A stretch of DNA of 62,000 nucleotides from Prorocentrum cordatum (Eukaryota > Sar > Dinophyceae > Prorocentrales > Prorocentraceae): positions 973,790-1,035,789 of the forward strand of contig CAUYUJ010012669.1 of NCBI GenBank assembly GCA_963575745.1, read 5' to 3'. The first letter of the stretch is position 1, and each line of letters opens with the position of its first letter. Position numbers and translations under genes: made by a program. A model generated the notes under the pieces. That model saw only the letters and a list, made by a program, of their open reading frames with translations, did no database searches and was not told where the DNA came from. Positions 1 to 11,800 of this stretch are shown piece by piece.

Positions 1-260
1 TATGTCCTCTGCTTCTCCATCTACTAATTCCGTCATCTCCTCAACCGGTTTGGCTTCAGAATCCTCATCTTCTTCACCAGCTGCGAGGCTAGCGTGCTGC
101 AGCTTTTTTTGTAGAAGCCTGGGCAGGCACATGCCATTCGTATATATATAGATATATATATACACGCCCTGTAAATCCATGTGTATATGACAGTATACTA
201 TCAATGTGTAAGTGTGTAATATGTATATATGCTCGTATGTCAGGAACGGGAGATACATAG

Positions 261-502
261 AGAGAGAGAGTGAGAGAGAGAGAGAGATGAAGAGAGGAAC
301 AGAGATAGAGAACAGGCACAGAGAGAGGGAGTGTGCGGGGGGAGATAGAGAGACGCTAGGAGGGAGGGAGGGAGGGAGTGCATGAACAAACACAGCTACG
401 TGTGTACAGTTAGTAACATATACAGTTATTATAGATACAGGGGGAGAGAGAGAGAGAGAGCGATAATCTACATACATAACGAGAGAACTGAAACTTAACA
501 AT

Positions 503-533
<31 letters not shown>

Positions 534-650
534 AGAAAAAGAGAAAGGGAGAGAGAAAGAGAGAGACAGAGACATATAGAGAAAAGCGAGAGAGAGAGAG
601 GACAATCCAGAGAGAGAGAGGGGGAGAGAGAGAGAGAGAGAGAGAACACA
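261..650. repeat. (GA)n-rich microsatellite tract 1
   Basis: Imperfect GA dinucleotide repeats interrupted by short unique pieces. The Ser/Leu-rich frames on the minus strand come only from the repeat. Confidence 0.9.
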
Positions 651-1262
651 TGGCCCTATAGCCCTAGGCCCTATAGCGCCATAGCCTTATAACCCTATCG
701 CCCCCTGGTCCTGGAGCCCTATATCCCTATAGACCAGTAGCCCTATAGCTCCATAGCCTCATAGCCCTATAGCTCTATCGCCCTAGAGCCCTATAGCTCT
801 ATAGCCCTATAGCCCTATAGCCTTGTAGCCCTACAGCCCTATAGCCCTATAGCCCTATAGCTCCATAGCCCGATAGCCCTATAGCCCAATAACCCAATAG
901 CTCTATAGCCCTATAGGCCTATATCCCTATATACCTATAACCCTATAGCCGTGTAGCCGTATAGCCCTATAGCCATATAGCCCTGTAGCCGTATAGCTCT
1001 ATACGCCTATATCCCTATAGCCCCAAAGCCCTATATCCCTATAGCCCTATGGTCCTAGAACCCTGTAGTCCCATAGCCCTATAGACTCATGGCCCTATGG
1101 CCCTATGGCCCTATAGCCCCATAGCCCCATAGCCCTATAGCTTGCAGCCCTATAGCCAAGTGGCCCTATAGCCCTATATACCTATAGCCCTATGGCCCTA
1201 TAGCCATATAGCCCCATTGCCCTATAGCCCTATCGCCCTACAGCCCAATAGCCCCATAGGCC
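650..1262. repeat. CCCTATAG minisatellite array 1
   Basis: About 70 degenerate copies of an 8-bp unit, GCCCTATA, with common variants such as GCTCTATA, GCCGTATA and CCCATA. Unit length drifts between 8 and 9 bp. It differs from the plant/alveolate telomere unit (CCCTAAA), so I treat it as an internal minisatellite. Confidence 0.9.
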
Positions 1263-1307
1263 TAAAAAGACTTTGGTTGGGGCTTTCCTCCGGTATCATC
1301 TACACCT

Positions 1308-1720
1308 ATGACAGGGAAGGGAGAGATAGAGAGAGAGGGAAATAGAGAAAGAGAGAGAGAGAGAGAGAAAAAAGAGAGAGAGAGAGAGGGAGAGAGAGAT
1401 GAAGAGAGGAACATAAATATAGAGAAGAAAGACAGAGAGAGGGAGAGTGAGGGGGGAGATAGAGAGACGGAACGAGGGAGGGAAGGAGGGAGTGCATAAA
1501 CACACACAGCTATATGTGTATATTCATACATACATACATTACGTAAAGAAAGAGAGAGAGAGAGCGAGAGCGATAATCAATAGAAATAACGAAAGAACGG
1601 ACACATGACACTAGAGAGAGAGACAGAGAGGGAGAGAGAGAGAGACGGATAGGGCAAAGGGATAGAGAGAGAGAGAACTAACAGAGAGAGCGAGAGGAAG
1701 AGGGAGAGAAAGAGACCATT
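1308..1720. repeat. (GA)n-rich microsatellite tract 2
   Basis: Second block of GA repeats, in register with tract 1 of the higher-order repeat. Apparent ORFs on both strands are repeat artefacts. Confidence 0.9.
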
Positions 1721-1721
1721 C

Positions 1722-2390
1722 ATAGCCCTATAGCCCTATAGCCCTATAGCCTTATAACCCTATAGCTCCGTAGCCCAATAGCCCTATAGCCCTGTAGGCC
1801 AATAGCCCAATAGCCCTAGCGCCCTGGAGCCCTATAGCTCTATAGCCCTATAGGCGAATAGCAAAATAGCCCTAGCGCACTGGAGCCCTATAGCCCTATA
1901 GCCCTAAAGCCCTATAGCCCAATAGCCCTATGGTCCTGTAGCCCAATAGCCCTATAGCCCTATAGTTCTATAGCCCTATAGCCCTATAGCCGAATAGCTC
2001 TATCGCCCTATCGCCCTGAAGCCCTATAGCTCTATAGCCTTATAGCCCTAAAGCCCTATAGCCCTAGAGCACAATAGCCCTATAGCCCCGTAGTCCTGTA
2101 GCCCAATAGCCCGAGAGCCCTATAGCCTTATAGCCCTACAGCCCGATAGCCCTATATGCCTACATGCCTATAGCCCTATAGCCCCATAGCCCTATATCCC
2201 TACAGCCCTATATCCTTATGGTCCTATAGCCCTATATCCCTATAGCCTTGCCTATAGGCCTATAGCCCCATAGCCTCATAGCCCTATCGCTCACAGCCCT
2301 ATAGCCCTATGGCCCTATATCCCTGTGGACCTATAGCCCGATGGCCCTATGGCCCTACAGCCCCATCGCCATATAGCCCTAACATGACGT
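1722..2390. repeat. CCCTATAG minisatellite array 2
   Basis: Same 8-bp unit as the array at 650-1262, again degenerate, with blocks such as GCCCAATA mixed in. It is followed at about 2390 by the next copy of the higher-order unit. Confidence 0.9.
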
Positions 2391-2444
2391 TGGTCTGTTG
2401 TTTTCTCCGGTATCCTGTACACATATGGCAGGCCAGGGATATTA

Positions 2445-2960
2445 TATATATAGAGAGAGAGCGAGAAAGAGAGAGATACCTATATATTTATAGAGAGAGA
2501 TGAAGAGAGATATATAACAGAAACAAAGGGATGTAGCGTGAGGGGGGAGACAGAGAGACGGAAGTAGGGAGGGAGGGAGTGCATAATCACACACAGCTAT
2601 ATATGTATATTCAGTAGTATACACATATGAACATGTCTATGTATATATTGTATATATAGAAAGAGAGAGAGAGAGAGAGCGAGAAAGAGAGAGAGAGAGA
2701 AAGAGAAATAGAGAGAGAGAGAAAGAGAGAGGGAGAGAGAGAGAGAGAGCGATCGTCAGACTGAGCAACGAGAGAACGGACACATAACAATATAAAGAGA
2801 CAGAGGGGGAACTACATATACATCTATTTATAAAATGAGAGACATATCAAGAGATAGAGGGAGAGAGAGAGAGAGAGACAGCACAAAAGAGAGAGAGAGA
2901 GAGAGAGATAGAGAGAGAAAGAGAGAGAGAAACAAAAAGAGAAGGGGATGTGAGGGGGAA
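2445..2960. repeat. (GA)n-rich microsatellite tract 3
   Basis: Third GA-rich block, ending in an A/G-rich transition before the GC-rich DNA that begins near 3050. Confidence 0.85.
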
Positions 2961-3049
2961 GGACAGGGGAGGATAACGGAATGAAGAGGAGGAGGGTGGA
3001 GAAAGAGAGGCATAGGACGAGGGAGGGGTGATAGGAAGGGAGGCGGTGG

Positions 3050-4490
3050 GGAGAGAAGGAAGCAGGGGCCTGGAGAGTGGAGAGCGGAGAACATATCGCA
3101 AACATTCGGACACGGGTGTCTGGGTCCAGCGGGTATTATCGCCGCATGGACCGCCCTTACAATTGCAGGAGGCCCCGCATGTAAATGGCAGGGGTGGCGA
3201 AAACCTCCCCCTGGCGCGATCGAGAAAGGGGCCCCGACTGGCAAAGCTGGCAGTTCTGGCGATCAGTGTGTGGCAGACCCCGTCGGCACACCTGAATTTG
3301 AAAGGAGACTCTGGCTTTTAGCACGCTTTGGCACGCGCGCCTCGAAACCCTGTGAAACGAAGGCGCCGCCTTGGGGCACCTCTCATCGGCGGCTGAGTCC
3401 CAAGTCAACGAGGCATGTTGCCAGGAGCTCTCGCAAGGGACGATGTGTGAAAGGAAGGAGGTAGCTAGCACTGGTGCGCCAGCGGTGAACAGCAAGTCGC
3501 GCCTGGAGACGCTGCTGGGCTGGCCCCAGTAAGGGCAGGCCTGCGGAAGGCCTGTATACATATGTATACAAACACAAAAAAACTGTCGAGAAGGGGCCTG
3601 GACTGCCCCTGGATGTTGCTCAGCGTGACTGCGAGGCTGGAGGCGCGTTGCTGCGATGCTCGCGGTGAGCGCGGCTTCGCAATCCTGCGAGGGCTGTGGC
3701 CTGGCCGAAGCGAGGCGCTTCGTAAGGGCACTCCTCTGGTAGGTGCGCTGCACTGGGGTCGATCGGGCACCTACACCCTCGCCGGTCGTGCAAAGGCCTT
3801 TGGTCCCCATTCCCTGGTGGGGCAGGGGATTTGCCCGGTGCCAGGACATGCTGCGTTGGGCGGCTGGGTGCGCAGGCAGCACTGGCCAGCCCAGCGGGCT
3901 GAGGCGACGGCGCTGGCCCCTCGGGCGCAGTCCGCGGCCCCTCGCCTACCGCGCGCAGATCCTCTCCCAGGCGCGTGGCGCTGCTGGCGCAGATGTGCCC
4001 TGGAGCGTGGTTGTCTGTGTCGGGGGGGACGGTCGGGTGCGCGTTGCTTCTCGCGTGGTCCATCCCAGTGTTTTCTGCGTGGGTCGCCGGGGACTGCTTG
4101 CGGTGGGATCTTGGTGGACCTCCACCTCCTGGGTCTTTGCCGTCGCGTGCCTGCTCGGGCGCGGAAGTGGGCCATCGTCGTCCGCGTCGTGCGTTGTCGA
4201 GGGCGCCCTCAGGCCGAGTGCGTTCTCCTCGTCGCCTTCAAGGCTGTCGGGAGGAATGTCCCATGGATCGTCAAGTTCATCGCACCACCCTGGCCCTGGC
4301 GGGCCTTGGGGGTGGGTCACTCGGCGGGCCTGGAAGGATCTTCCCCGCCGCCCCCCTTGGTGAGCGCGCTGGGTTTCATCCAACGATGCTCCGACCTGGA
4401 ATATCCCGCTCGTCTGTCGGGGGGGGGGGGCGGGAGAACGTGGCGGCGGTGTTCGCGCGCCGCGGCCGCAGTGCTGTGGAGCACAGCCGC
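3050..4490. other. GC-rich sequence, no gene recognised
   Basis: High-GC DNA with overlapping open frames on both strands and no recognisable domain. It lies downstream, in minus-strand sense, of the LINE RNase H remnant at 4.69-5.2 kb, so it may be that element's 3' part. This is position-based inference only. Confidence 0.3.
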
Positions 4491-4689
4491 GAGCTCATCC
4501 TGGCCGCGTCGATGGCGTCCCGTGGCAAGGAGCGCCTGCGGGCTCCCGCTGTGGCCAGCTCGTCGGCGCGACGGCGGAAGGCTTCGGCGAGTGGTGAGAT
4601 ACGTCCTTCGTTGATCCCGTGCTCCCCGAGGTTAGGGGGAAAACAAACCTACCTCGCTTTTGACCACCCTCGCTTCCAAGAGATACCAA

Positions 4690-5200
4690 GCGATGCCAAA
4701 CCTCGGCCTGTACTGGTCAGGCCGCTTGACGAGGAGGCGCGTGGTATGACTTGGTTTTTCCTGGAAGCGAAAGCGGGGTAGGTAATTCACGCTCTGAGAG
4801 GTGGCTTACGACTACGCATTTGAAGCTCGAAAACGTCGGGCTTGGCATGGGCCGCTCGATGGATTCGTTGCTGGAGGTCGGCCTGGGGGCCCTTGGCTTG
4901 CGGGGGGGGGTCGAGGAGGGCTTCGAAACCGTCGACGACGTTTGGCTATCGACGAAGGTGTGGACGGGTCTCTCAGCCGCGTCGGCGAGGCAAAGGAGCG
5001 CAAGGGTTTCAGCGCGATGTGCTGACTGCGCCAGGCCGTGGACTCGGACGGGGTGGTTTAGCCGGTGCTCTGGTCCGCAATACAAGCCGAAGCCTGCCCT
5101 GGCGAGGAGGTGATGGGCATGGTGCGAGCACGCTCAGTCGGTGGCTGCGCGGGTCACCTAACTCCCGTGGCGGGGTCGGCGCATTCCTCAAAATGGTCCT
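4690..5200 (-). pseudogene. RNase H domain remnant of LINE
   Basis: One minus-strand frame (about 5085-4717) reads QSAHRAETLALLCLADA and then RPVHTFVDSQ, matching the glutamate-bearing helix and the central Asp strand of LINE RNase H domains. It is followed at normal spacing by VVVSHLSERE, similar to the KxHxxxxE region. The N-terminal DGS strand lies in another frame, so the domain is broken by frameshifts. In the parent element it would degrade the RNA strand during target-primed reverse transcription. Confidence 0.6.
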
Positions 5201-5280
5201 CATCCTGACCTTCTGGTGGCTGCCTGGGGATGGGCTGTGGGAGTCCGTCTCGGGCGAGGTCGGCCGTCGGGTCGAGGAAC

Positions 5281-5478
5281 TTAGCATCCCCGTCGGGGAG
5301 CCCAGTGTCGCGCGTGTGGCGGGAGGTCTCTCCACTGTTTCTCAGAAATCATGGTGGCCAGGACCTTTCGCTCGATGGCCCAGCACGGACATCTCCAGAC
5401 GACGCGCTCCAGCGTCTCCTCTTCTTGGTTTCGCCGCTGGCACCGCGGAGGCGGGTCGGCCGCGACGCCCGCCCGCAC
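5281..5478 (-). pseudogene. LINE C-terminal zinc-finger remnant
   Basis: The minus-strand frame contains EEETLERVVWRCPCW followed by QWRDLPPHARHW. This resembles the CxxC...ETLEHxxWxCP finger that lies between RT and RNase H in many LINE pol proteins. The usual His is Arg here and the first Cys pair is incomplete, so zinc binding is probably lost. It lies upstream of the RNase H remnant, as expected. Confidence 0.6.
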
Positions 5479-5799
5479 ATTTCTCGACTGGGCGCGCTCC
5501 CCCCCCCCCCCCCCGCAGAGGCAGTTGCACAGGAGACCGAGTTGTCGCGCGGTGCATGGGGCTTTGCCCGTGGTTCTCCGGAGCAGGCGTTGGCAAAGCA
5601 GTCGGGGCCTCGCGTGGCGGCCGCCACCGCGCCGGGGTCATGTCCGGCGGTGGGGGCTCGTCGGAAAAAAGGCACGTCTCCGCAATGCTCTGAGCACGTG
5701 CGTGAGCGTCCCGATCGGAAGGTTCAGCCATGAAGGATGCGCGCCCCAGTCGTCGCATCGCGCCGTAGGCTGGCCAGCCCCGTTCAAGTTGAGCGATGG

Positions 5800-7445
5800 C
5801 GCGCGGCCTCAGACCGCTTGGGCTTCGGCGTTGAGACAGGTACCCTGCCGCACCTGCCTGCGCAACCCAGGGTGATCTCGCGCAGTACAATGGCATCGGG
5901 TTCCAAGGTGCGGCCTGGGACGATGAGAGCACGCGTGTCCCATTGAGATACCATGAGCGACCCCTCGGGCGAACGAATGGCAGCGAAAGCCGCGTTGTTG
6001 TATAGGTTTCGAGCTTTGGCGCTGGGCGGTTGGATGCCTTCGCCAGCAGTGCGCATGCTTGCCACTGGTGACCTTGCGGGGCGGGCTCTCGCATAGGTGC
6101 GTGCCTTCGAGGGGGCGCACGATGCGGAGGAGTCTGGCCGCGGCGCTGCGGACTCGGGCATCTGCGGTGCTGGGGGGGTTGCGGTCTAGCCCCTCCGCTG
6201 CCATTGCAACGTTGATGTGACTCCCTACGAGCTTCACCTCCTGGCGAGCTGTGGGAGGTTGGTCGTTGAGGTTAAGGGCCGCCACCTCGTGGTGGAGCTC
6301 TTCGCCGATGGCCCGCCCCACCGCTTTGCATGGGTTGAATTTGTGGCCCGAGAGGCGATCGAACAGGACAGCTTCCTTCGGCAGTGCTTGTGATTCACTA
6401 ACCATCAGAGCGGTGGATTTGCTGTCATCGGCGATCGTGGTGCCGAGGGAACGCGGCGCGCGCCTGTGCTGTCGCTTGGCCCAGACGCGCGCGAGGAGTT
6501 CGATGTCGTCGAATGAGACAGAGCTGCCCAGCAAGTGGCCGTTGGCGCGCTCCGGGGTCTCTGAGTGGGCCCCGCGCGTGCGAATGCATCGTTGGTAACT
6601 GGCGCAGCAGGCCCTTCTGACTTGGGCGATATCTGGCGGGCACTCCGCGGAGCGCGAGGTTGAGGGGCACGTCCGTGGCGAGGCAGTCGAAGTGCGCTTG
6701 CCCGTCGAGCGCCGCCCCCGCGAGCGGCTCGTTCGGGCGGCGGGCGTGCTCCGCCTGCGCGGAGGGCACGGCGCTGACGTCGCCAACGGCGGCGCGCGGG
6801 ACTGCGCCGAAGCTGGCTGGGTGGGCCCAGTGCGCTCTCCATGGCGCGCGGCCGCGGTTGACTGGCGCCTCCCAGCCACGCATCCAAATGGAGGACATCG
6901 TGGCGGAGAGGTGGCGTTGATCTGTGGGCAGCTCCCGTGTGCCTCTGCGGAAACGCGAGTTCGCAGCGCGGAGGAAGGGTTCTGGCACCTTCCCTGCGCT
7001 CCGCATGCCTCCCAGCGCTTCGGCGAGCAGTCCCAGGGCCCGGACTGGGAGCGTCGTGGTCTCCTTTGCGGCCCAGGCATCCTTCCCCCCCGCTCGGATC
7101 GCAGGGCGGGCGCGGATGATGCGGGCGAGGGCTCCGTCGGTAAGGGCACAGGGGATGGGCAAGAGCATGCTCGCGGAGTTCCTCGTGGCACTCCGCCTTG
7201 ACCGCCCCCCGCGCGGGGGTGGCATCGTCAGTCCTGGCCCCGGTATTGCGGCATCGCCCAGATATTGGTTCCAAGGTGTCCGCCATGAGTTTGAGCTTGG
7301 CTTCAGCGCCGGCGAGAATGTTGTTCGGTTCGCTTAGGGGCGCAGGGGCCTGGTAGTCCGAGACCCCCGAGCTATCGGTTGCAGAGTTGAAGGGGGCGCC
7401 GGTAGAAATATCGTCGAGGTGTGACGGTGTTTGGCGGCCTGGCAT
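5800..7445 (-). pseudogene. Non-LTR reverse transcriptase palm, frameshifted
   Basis: RT motifs lie in order on the minus strand. Motif A is LDGQAHFDCL (~6.69 kb), with both acidic positions of the LINE consensus LDxxxAFD. Motif B is NGHLLGSSVS (~6.53 kb), with Leu where QG is usual. Motif C is TIADDSKS (~6.43 kb), keeping the catalytic Asp pair. Motif A is in one frame and B and C in another, so at least one frameshift separates them. Downstream frames run through a plausible thumb/connection region to the finger at 5.4 kb. It would have copied the element RNA at the nicked target; in this state it cannot be made as one protein. Confidence 0.6.
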
Positions 7446-7524
7446 TTGACGCTCTGTCTTGCGCAGGTAGGGCCTCGCCTTCGGGCCCTTCGTCCCCGCG
7501 AGGGCTGGTCAGCGTGTCTGGTGA

Positions 7525-7570
7525 CGCGTGCGTGTGCGTGCGTGTGTGTGTGTGTGTGTGCGTGTGGACA
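7525..7570. repeat. (GT)n microsatellite
   Basis: A short run of GT and GCGT dinucleotides lies inside the decayed LINE, between its endonuclease and RT remnants. Confidence 0.85.
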
Positions 7571-8149
7571 TTTGCGTGGCGCGCGCAGGTGGCATGTCCT
7601 GGGGTCGTCAGCAACTTTGACCCACTTGCGTTTGGCCCTGCCACCATCTTGGGCCGAATCCGATTGCGCTGTACAACTATACGGGCGACTTTGTCGCTTT
7701 CGCTGCACCTTCGATGCTCGGCGTCGGTGGGTGCCATGAGGTCGCCCAGCTGGAGGTCGGTGGGCGGCTGCTCCGGTTTCTACGCGCGCGGGAACGCTGC
7801 GAGGCCAGTGGGCCGATGCCGCCGGGTCAGGTGGTGGCCGTCCAGGTACTCCTGGCTCTGTCCCACGTCGGGGCATGGCTGACGCCGTGCTCGCCTGGCC
7901 TCGCACGCCTGGCGGCTTGCCAGGAGGGCTTGGACAACGCGGGGTTGGCGTCGGTGCTTGTCCATCGCGGGCGTCGCTCGGTCATGAGCCCCGCGGCGCG
8001 CGTCCACCAAGGGGGTGGCAAACGCATTGAGAAAACATGGTGATATATGCCGTGTCTCTTCTGCGTGCTGGGCGGCCCGCCCCGGCTGTCCGGCGGAAAG
8101 ACGCGGCTGGTCTCGTGGCGGAAGTCGCGTGCTGCTTGATTGGCGAGCT

Positions 8150-8500
8150 CGGGCATCTGTGACAACGTCGTTGGCACGGTCGGCCTCCCGCGTGCGCGGT
8201 AGAGACTCGGTTCCAATGCGATCGCCCAGAGCTTGCTGCTCTTCCAGTCGGTTGCGGGCAGAGGGCGACGCTTATACATCGTTCCCGCAGTTTGCCTTGC
8301 CAAGTCCAGCTCGACCGTGGCCAGAAGGCAGAGACGTCGCTTTGCAGGAGGGCCACGGAGCAGGGCAAAGTCGGGACTTGTTGTCTTGCTTTGGCGCTGG
8401 TGCAAGCGTAGTCGATGCGCGTCCTGCCAACTCCTGGGCACCTCCGGCCCGAGTCAAGGTCTTGCCCATGCTCGCAGGAGCGCTCGTCTGGGGTGCCCTT
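8150..8500 (-). pseudogene. LINE endonuclease (EEP) C-terminal remnant
   Basis: A minus-strand frame reads RTRIDYACTSAKARQQV and then SDVSAFWP, close to the C-terminal signature of apurinic-type LINE endonucleases (SRIDYxxxS, then SDHxPV). The essential His of SDH is Val here. A second frame continues with VELDLARQTAG. It sits about 1.3 kb upstream of RT motif A, a normal LINE spacing. A 30-base C run interrupts it at 8512-8541. Confidence 0.5.
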
Positions 8501-8509
8501 GGCAACGTT

Positions 8510-8511
<2 letters not shown>

Positions 8512-8541
<30 letters not shown>
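8512..8541. repeat. Poly-C tract, ~30 bases
   Basis: An uninterrupted C run inside the LINE endonuclease remnant. Its length may be affected by sequencing error. Confidence 0.9.
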
Positions 8542-8543
<2 letters not shown>

Positions 8544-8839
8544 CGGCGCGAGGATGTGGGTGGGGAGGGCTGATTCGCTAATGTCGCCATGAGCGTCGAC
8601 GTATATAGAGCGCGGGGTCCTGCGCGGATGGCGCTGTCGCCCTTGTGGAGCATCGGCCCGCCCACTCGCCACTCCAGGCCCCGTTGTCGGGTGAACGAAT
8701 GCACCTGTCGAAGGTGTGGAATATCGCCGCGAGGTGCCTGGTCTCTTGGAGGGCAACGCTGGGGGGTGCCATATTGGTCGCGCGCGTTCCAGGTCGCACC
8801 GAGGCTGGTTACGCTGGTGCTGACCAAATGGGCCACCCA

Positions 8840-11800
8840 GGGCCCGTCTCCGTCGGTGGAGCTGGGGTCTCTCCCGGCACGGCGGTAGTGTCGGCGGAGC
8901 TGGTCAGGGCGCGGGCCGAGGTCTCGGGCTGAAGCAAAATGCAGCGGAGTTCCGAAAACGCGCCTGGGGGGAGGTCAATAAGTACACTGAACCAGTCACT
9001 AAAACGCCTCCTGTCGTCCTCCTGTGCGAGGGAGCAGGAGGTGAGGGGGTGAACATTGCGACTGCGACGGCGGCGTCGCCAGCGGCGGCGGCGGCGCCTC
9101 TCTCCCCTCCCGGCAGCGGTGGCGGCGGCGCGCGCGGCGACGTGCTCGCGCTCGAGCGCGGCGTCGCTCGCGGGCTTGGCTCTGGCGCGTGCAGGTGCGG
9201 CTCTGTCGGTGGCTTCGGCCTGCGTGCGAGCTGGCATTGGGGCGGCCTTGTATGGGCGCCCTCGGGGTTGTGCATCTGCGCGTGGTCGCATTCAGTTGAT
9301 TTCTCGTTGGCGTCGTCCAGTGCGCGCGCTTTTCGGTGCTCCCTGGACCTAGCGGCACAGGGCGCGGCCCCTGTCCTGCTTCCGTCTCTTGCGGCAGCAT
9401 GGCGGGCGACGGCGATGGAGAGTCCGAGGGCGATTCGCACCCCCATTAAACATGACATCTGGGAGCTGGTGTTCCGGGTGGGGATGCCGGCGGGGGCGGA
9501 ATATAACAGTTCGGCACCTGGGGCCTGCGGGCTCGGTCGGGAAGGCGGCCAGGCGCTGTCGGCCCCTGGCTGCCCTGTCCCGTCGGGGGCGCGGGCGTGG
9601 CAGTAGCTTGTCGGCCCTCGCCGCCTGGTGGTGGCTCCGCTGTCGTGGTGTCGGCGTCGCATGCTCCTGGTGGCGCGTTTGTTCCGTCGTTAGGGCCCGC
9701 CGCGCTGTCCCCGCCTGTTGGTGGTTGGGCGCTGGCCGCGTCGGTTGCAGCGGTGCCCTCTGCGGTCGCCTTGCTGGCGCTGCCCCGCGACCTCGGGGCT
9801 CGAGGTGCCACGACGCAGAGGGGGGCGAATCCGAGCCAGCTGGACCAGTCATGGGAAGAATCTTTGCACGCCTCGTATTGCGGGGTTCGCGCAGGCATCT
9901 GCCACGAGGCCGAAGAGCTGGAACATTCCGCGGCTGTCGCTGCTCCTTGCGAGGACGTCGTGGACCAACGAGTCGGGGTGTAGTGCTTGCCCCCCACCAA
10001 TGAAGTTCGGCGTCGGTCCACCGTTCAGCGTCTGCGTGAACCCTGCGCGCTCGCACTTCCATTGCACATATGGTCGTGGGCTTTCTCCTTTGCGTTGCGG
10101 TCGTGCCCGCCAGGGCGCATCGCCAGTCTCTTCTGATGTTTTGTCGTACTACAAATGCGGTTGCCTGCTACAGCGTCTTCGGGATTAAAGAGCACAGAAC
10201 CTGCCGTGGTGAAGAGAGCGGTCTGGCTGAATTGAATTCCAGCTGGCGGTGGGCCCCAGCTGGCGCCCCTTTAGAAAACCCTGGCGGGCCGCCTCGGGGC
10301 GCCGCCAAGTCCGTCTGGCTGCCTTTCAAAGGCTCGCTGGAGCTCGAGAGGCCGTCTGCGGGGCGGTGCCTCGCGCGGGGGAGCGTAACCAAGTGCTGGG
10401 CGCGGAATCGCGGTGGTCCGCTCGCCTTGGCCGCGCCTGCCTCCCTGGGGTTTAGAGGGCCATTCTAGCGCCGTTTGGTTCCGCGTGCCCCCGCGCCGCG
10501 GGCATTGCAGCGGGGCGCGCCAGGGCTGGCGCGCGAAGGGCGGACGCGCTTGGAAGGGGCATCTGGGCGTGGTGCATGGACATCTCCCTGGTGGGTGGTC
10601 TTTGCCCTGGGCTGCCATGGCGCATCGGGCCCCCAGCTGTGCCTGGCGGCGTGGATGGCCCGCGCGGGGCAGAGCATCTGGTCCTGTAGTGCTTGCGCCC
10701 GGAGATATTGGCTTGCGCGGTCCAAAGCGATCAGGACGGGGCGCATTGTTGCTCCTTGGTGTCTCAGGGTGTCGGTGGCCCACCCGCGGGCGCCGCTGCC
10801 GTTGAACGTGGTCCGCCCTTCGTGAGGTGATGCTGGTTTCGCGCGGTCGCCCAGCGCGGTAACGCCCCATGGTAGGTGCGAGTCGTCGTGGGCGCGGTGC
10901 CTGTCTGGCGCGTCGTACACGGGCTATCCTGGCGCACGCGCTTGGCCTGGCACGTCGCGGATTCGCCAGCGCGTCGCGTAATACTCGCGCGCCGTCGGGT
11001 CGAGCTAATACTCTTCTACTCAGAGGGTCGATGTCGACCTCCTGGCTGCTGCTGCTGCTGCGCGAACTGGTGGTCTCATCTCCCGCTTCCCCGTCGGCAA
11101 TGTCGCGTTGTTCTGGCGCGCTTGTAGCCCCGGATTGCTGCAGTGGTGCAAGTGGCTTGCGCGCGCGTGCCCTGGCAGCCCTGGTGGGCCCTTGTGGCTT
11201 GGCGGCCCCATCCCCTGCGCGACTGCTGATACTGCGTCGCGCTGGCCCCGGTAGGCAGGGAGGGGCGCGGGCGCGGTGGCGCCTTGGCTGGGGAACGGCT
11301 GCGCGACCCGAATGGTTCGCGGAACCTGTCCTTCCCTGGATTGGTGAGCTGTCGTGCTGCGCTTTGGCGCGGTGGTGCGCCTCCTGCGCGAGTTCCCTGT
11401 AGATCGCGCCCAAAGTGTGCTCTGCTGTGAGCCTGCCGGTGGAAGCGCCAGACGGGGCTCGCGAAAGTTCGCGCGCTGCTCGTGCAGGTGCGCGCGCAGC
11501 CTTACCATCAACCTGGTGGCTGCGGTTTTAGGAGTCTGGCGATGGCATGGTGATTTCGCTTCTGCTGGCTCATAGCTAGTGGATTGGTTGATGGCCCATG
11601 GCATATGTTGGCGCTGCTGGGCGACGTCAAGGTTGATCGGTAGAGGACTGATTCCCAGTTGGGTCAGGCCAAATGCCGGCACGTCAGACAGGATGCCGCG
11701 GCGGGATCCATCCTTCCCCCTCGCCCTTTGTAGCCGCGTTCGAACAGCCCGCGGGTGGCGGAGCGCCGTGCCCGAGGGCCAATCTGAATAGCATCTGGTG

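Larger units (their letters stand above)
1..2960. repeat. Three-fold ~1.1-kb higher-order repeat
   Basis: Three similar blocks follow one another. Each has a (GA)n-rich stretch, a landmark of the form GAGATAGAGAGACGG followed by AGGGAGGGAGGGAGTGCAT and an ACACACAGCTA segment, and then a tract with short TATA runs. The landmarks lie near 335-405, 1447-1515 and 2538-2602, giving periods of about 1.11 and 1.09 kb. CCCTATAG arrays separate the blocks. A shared CTCCGGTATC segment (1287 and 2406) also repeats in register. No coding sequence is believable here; all frames are low complexity. Confidence 0.85.
4495..8840 (-). mobile_element. Decayed LINE with EN, RT, zinc-finger and RNase H pieces
   Basis: Read on the minus strand from high to low coordinates, fragments appear in the usual order of an APE-type LINE pol protein: endonuclease C-terminal part (~8.5-8.2 kb), linker, RT palm (~7.0-5.9 kb), Cys/His finger (~5.47-5.3 kb) and RNase H (~5.2-4.7 kb). 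The pieces lie in different reading frames and contain stops, so the element is a pseudogene. The 5' boundary is unclear: sequence up to 12.55 kb could be its N-terminal region. Identification rests on motif order and spacing, not on a database search. Confidence 0.6.

Noticed and set aside
650-2390. CCCTATAG arrays as telomeric repeat
   Set aside because: The unit differs from CCCTAAA/TTTAGGG-type telomeres, is highly degenerate and is interleaved with (GA)n in an internal higher-order repeat.
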